Shown here one piece after another: positions 61,250 through 64,000 of a stretch of DNA of 64,000 bases. This stretch comes from UBA5314 sp964635975. GTDB lineage: Bacteria > Bacillota > Syntrophomonadia > Syntrophomonadales > Syntrophomonadaceae. The translations under genes were made by a program, and so were the position numbers. The stretch spans positions 98,602 to 162,601 of the forward strand of contig CAZWPO010000003.1 of NCBI GenBank assembly GCA_964635975.1, read 5' to 3'. Under the pieces are notes generated by a model that did no database searches, was not told the origin of the DNA, and was given only the letters and a program-made list of their open reading frames with translations. Each line of letters opens with the position of its first letter. Position 1 is the stretch's first letter.

Positions 61250-62647
61250 TCAGTTCAGCATATCTGCCGGAAGCGCAACACTGCTCACCGCAACCGACCT
61301 TTTCCCGTCCTGATGCGCAGCCAAAAGCTTGTTATCGTCTGACCAGCACAGCTGATAAATTTCTCCAGGAAGAGCGATAGTCATATATAAAGTAAAAAAT
61401 GACGGTTCGACACTCCATACATAGATAGTCCCGTCCTTTTGTGCGCTGAAGAGATACCGTCCACTGGGTGTAAACAGCAAAGATGAAGTAGTTGAATTCA
61501 GGGGTGCGGATTCAAAAACTAACTGCTGTGATTGCAGGTCAAAGAGCTTTAACCTGTCACTCGAACGCTCATCGGCACCCAGCACCAGGAACCGGGAGTC
61601 CGGGGAGAAGTCCAGGGCAACCATGCTATCATCATGGTTGCCGCTTTCATAACGTAATGTTCCTATATGATCGACTGATATCGAAGAAGAATCGCGGTCA
61701 ACCTTCCACAGAAAGATTCCTCTTTGTTTTTCGGGTGGAACAAGGCTGTTCATATAATGACCGTGATGAGCAATAATTTGGCCGTCAGGGGACCAGTTTA
61801 GAGATTTAGTTTCGAATACTCTTCCAGGAGGATTCATGGTAAATATGCCGGTCGGTTCTTCGCTTCCTTTAATGTCAAAAATCCTGAGCCGGCTGTTGTT
61901 TGTTACTGATGAAGCAATGACCATGAGGGACTCATCGGGACTGATGGCAAACATCTGCGACCCGCCTCCAATGCTGGCCTTGCCATAGTATCGTTCGCTT
62001 AACACGGGTGTGATATGATCACTATTCACATGATAAACAAATCCACTAAATCTGAAATGCGAGAAATAACTGGCAGCGGCCAGGACATTCCCAGAAGGGG
62101 AGAAAGCCACATGGTCCAGACCATCCACCAGGCCTTTTAGAGTACGATAACACTGGCGGAAATCGTTAAGCCTGTAAATAACGGCTTTTTTCCTGAAGAG
62201 GTCATCATTATATACGACTAGAAAGGAATTTGCGTTTTTTGATACGATTGAGACCGGGGAGACTCCGTGAACGGAACCCAGTTTATTTACAGCTAAAGGA
62301 ATACCTCTGCAACCTGTTGCACTCGCCTGGTTTGGCTCAATGTCTACAAGGATATTCTCTGCAACCTGAGATTGACTGGTATCACCATAATCGGGATCGG
62401 GATAAGCAACCTGATCACCGTATCTTTCCTTGAGCTTCTCCTGCTCCTGCATCAGTACCCAGTAATTATATGACACCCCGGGCACCTCTTTTACCTGAAT
62501 ATATATCCGGTTGCTTTCCTGCGGGCAGTTGGGATTCAGTTCAACATTAGAAATTGTAGCCAGGCCGCCATGGACATCGTCTTCTCCATGATCCAGGTAA
62601 AGGCTGGTGTGGATGTAGATCTTTTCGCCAGGCTCAGGCATCTTCAT
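61250..62647 (-). CDS. WD40-like beta-propeller protein
   Basis: 465 residues without signal peptide. The N-terminal 110 residues (LDHGEDDVHGGLATISNVEL...) are not recognised. From about residue 190 repeating blocks such as HVAFSPSGNVLAAAS, LNWSPDGQIIAHHG, ALDFSPDSRFLVLGA, SLLFTPSGRYLFSA and QLCWSDDNKLLAAH mark a propeller of five or more blades. GGGAGG is nine bases before the ATG at 62647 on the minus strand. It points toward the plus-strand selenoprotein gene. Function unknown, probably protein binding. Confidence 0.8.
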   Translation of the reverse strand: MKMPEPGEKIYIHTSLYLDHGEDDVHGGLATISNVELNPNCPQESNRIYIQVKEVPGVSYNYWVLMQEQEKLKERYGDQVAYPDPDYGDTSQSQVAENILVDIEPNQASATGCRGIPLAVNKLGSVHGVSPVSIVSKNANSFLVVYNDDLFRKKAVIYRLNDFRQCYRTLKGLVDGLDHVAFSPSGNVLAAASYFSHFRFSGFVYHVNSDHITPVLSERYYGKASIGGGSQMFAISPDESLMVIASSVTNNSRLRIFDIKGSEEPTGIFTMNPPGRVFETKSLNWSPDGQIIAHHGHYMNSLVPPEKQRGIFLWKVDRDSSSISVDHIGTLRYESGNHDDSMVALDFSPDSRFLVLGADERSSDRLKLFDLQSQQLVFESAPLNSTTSSLLFTPSGRYLFSAQKDGTIYVWSVEPSFFTLYMTIALPGEIYQLCWSDDNKLLAAHQDGKRSVAVSSVALPADMLN

Positions 62648-63175
62648 AAAGAGCAGCCTCCCTTGTTTACCTAAAAACGTCTGATATGCCGGTACTATTA
62701 TCGGAAATTATTCATCTGCTTGGGATTGTCATATCGCAACAGGTCACACAGATTATATCGGATTCTTGCCACAATAATTATACAGGCTCAGTATCCCAAA
62801 GCTGGCATATAATGATAAGCGGCAAACGCCATGAGAAGCTGTTCATAAACAATCCCAGATCCTGCCCCGGATTGACGTAATTCTGTTATCCTGCTATTTC
62901 TCCTGGCATATGAGGGGAAAACTTGAATCAAATTTTAGTCGTTCGAAATACTATTGCCCCCGATAGTCCATGTAAATATGGCAATCCCCACGGCTTAAAG
63001 ATTCAGGGAGTCACTAAATGCGACCACGATCACTTGGTTATGCATTTATAGGATGGATCACATTGGGAAATTACACAAATAGCATTTCCGGGAACAGCCC
63101 AAGCTTAGCCAGTTAGCCAGGCTGTTGCTTGACTGGGCCATTTTATCCTGGTATCATCTATGTGTTAACAAATTA
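62648..63175. other. Gene-free interval before tRNA-Thr
   Basis: About 530 bases without a supported gene. Near its end AACAGCC (63093-63099) pairs with GGCTGTT (63120-63126), just before the tRNA promoter. A 64-codon plus-strand open frame here has no family features. Confidence 0.45.
63129..63157 (+). promoter_or_regulatory. Promoter of tRNA-Thr
   Basis: TTGACT (63129-63134) and TATCAT (63152-63157), 17 bases apart, 18 bases before the tRNA. Confidence 0.6.
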
Positions 63176-63250
63176 GCCGATGTGGCTCAGTGGCAGAGCA
63201 GCTGATTCGTAATCAGCAGGTCGGCGGTTCAAATCCGCCCATCGGCTCCA
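63176..63250 (+). tRNA. tRNA-Thr (anticodon CGT)
   Basis: The cloverleaf is complete: acceptor GCCGATG/CATCGGC, D arm GCTC...GAGC, anticodon stem GCTGA/TCAGC with loop TTCGTAA, T arm GGCGG-TTCAAAT-CCGCC and an encoded CCA. The anticodon CGT reads the threonine codon ACG. Confidence 0.95.
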
Positions 63251-63280
63251 TTTAAAATCCCATAACCATGCGTTTTTACG

Positions 63281-63314
63281 AAAGAGGCCAATTTCCAATT
63301 TGGCCTCTTTTTTG
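63281..63314 (+). terminator. Terminator after tRNA-Thr
   Basis: AAAGAGGCCAA (63281-63291) with TTGGCCTCTTT (63300-63310), perfect over 11 pairs, followed by a T tract. Confidence 0.8.
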
Positions 63315-63575
63315 CTGGACGTCGCCAAAACGTCGCCCAAAATTTTAAATAGGGTATCAAAACAGTTATTACAATAGCCCATTTATTGAACATTTCCCCG
63401 TGAAAAATTGGTGCCCATTTTGGTGCCCGGGATTAACGATTTAGATCGAATACAGATATTCTTCTTATAACTGAATCAGTTAGTCAATGCCAATATTACG
63501 GGCATACGTATTATTTTACTGATAAATTTACAGATAAAATACAGATTTTTAAAGGGGATAATCTGTATTTTATTC

Positions 63576-63941
63576 TTATTTGATGGTTATTTGATCGAGA
63601 AACTTAAATTGGGGTAGTTGGCGATTAAATGACCCCAATATATAGGGATTTACTTGTTCGAGTTTTATTTGACGGTTATTTGATAGTCATTTGATTTCAA
63701 TGTGACATTCAATGTGATTTGTAACATTGAACTCACATTGATAACGCGAAATGCGATCCGGTTTACTAGCCTGGCTTATATTTTCAATCTTTGGATTGAA
63801 AAGGATTGAAAACGGGTTGTAAATGTTGCGGGGTTTTATGTGATGGTCATGTGATCGGGGAAAAGAAATTGCCTTGAAATATAAAGCAAAATCCCGATAT
63901 ATTGGCATCGGTATGTGTGAATCTTATGTGATTGAAATAAG
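63576..63941. repeat. Degenerate spaced repeat, about 86-89 bases per unit
   Basis: TTATTTGATGGTTATTTGATCG (63576), TTATTTGACGG (63665), TTATGTGATGG (63836) and TTATGTGATTG (63924) recur with intervals of 89, 171 and 88 bases. The units at 63576 and 63836 also share CCC-ATATAT-GG-AT further in. Origin unknown; it may be a decayed tandem array. Confidence 0.4.
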
Positions 63942-64000
63942 GTTTAAAAGCGGCGATTTAACTCATCGTTTTACATTTTCCCGGAAGTTCGTCCTTTAGA

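Larger units (their letters stand above)
63251..64000. other. AT-rich, repeat-bearing end of the window
   Basis: No gene is supported in 750 bases apart from the tRNA terminator. Short tandem motifs occur: GTCGCC twice (63316-63337), TTGGTGCCC twice (63408-63428) and a 12-pair inverted repeat AAAATACAGATT/AATCTGTATTTT (63536-63571). Minus-strand words such as GHQNGHQ would fit the tail of a decayed integrase next to a tRNA, but this is speculative. Confidence 0.4.

Noticed and set aside
62686..62880. 64-codon plus-strand open frame
   Set aside because: No ribosome-binding site, no recognisable motif, AT-rich spacer.
63173..63382. Minus-strand open frame ending in RWADLNRRPADYESAALPLSHIG
   Set aside because: It is the antisense of the tRNA-Thr gene, a well-known false protein.
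63687..63908. 73-codon minus-strand open frame in the repeat region
   Set aside because: Made of degenerate repeat units and lacks a ribosome-binding site; no family found.
63251..64000. CRISPR array
   Set aside because: The repeats are degenerate, few and spaced 86-89 bases or more apart; no uniform repeat-spacer pattern is present.

Overview
The window reads as a chromosome segment of an anaerobic, spore-forming Gram-positive bacterium of the Clostridia, most like the Syntrophomonas group. This is inferred from gene order, frequent GTG/TTG starts with strong AGGAGG ribosome-binding sites, the germination amidase CwlD, the anaerobic ribonucleotide reductase NrdD/NrdG, zinc-type ribosomal proteins and two apparent selenoprotein genes. 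The species call is an inference, not a database match.

1-35.4 kb is one long run of translation and transcription genes on the + strand: tuf, rpmG-secE-nusG, rplKAJL (with an L10-type leader), a membrane-anchored unknown, rpoBC, an L7Ae-like protein, rpsL-rpsG-fusA, a second tuf that is base-for-base identical to the first, and then the S10-spc-alpha cluster from rpsJ to rplQ. The cluster includes secY, adk, map, a KOW protein, infA and a short rpmJ that begins with TTG. truA and rplM-rpsI (with an L13-type leader) follow.

35.8-47.8 kb is mixed. It holds cwlD, a MEMO-AMMECR1 fusion next to the radical SAM gene amrS, an ArsC/Spx-family gene with an in-frame TGA at the catalytic cysteine position and a SECIS-like hairpin behind it, a KaiC-like/PPDK_N gene split by a +1 frameshift, and a glutamine amidotransferase. 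A pentapeptide-repeat gene and nadE lie on the minus strand, then asnB on the plus strand.

48.0-60.3 kb carries arginine biosynthesis (argC-J-B-D-F, a GNAT gene, argG) behind a promoter with an overlapping palindrome. nrdD-nrdG, with possible NrdR boxes, separates it from argH.

60.3-64 kb has two small unknown genes, a second thioredoxin-fold-like gene with an in-frame TGA, a beta-propeller-like protein on the minus strand, tRNA-Thr(CGT) and 750 bases of AT-rich repeat-bearing DNA without a gene.

The most interesting signals are the two TGA-interrupted genes (39186-39551 and 60888-61229), which canonical gene calling would truncate, a structured intergenic element present twice with a base-pair-preserving change, and the frameshifted KaiC/PPDK gene.
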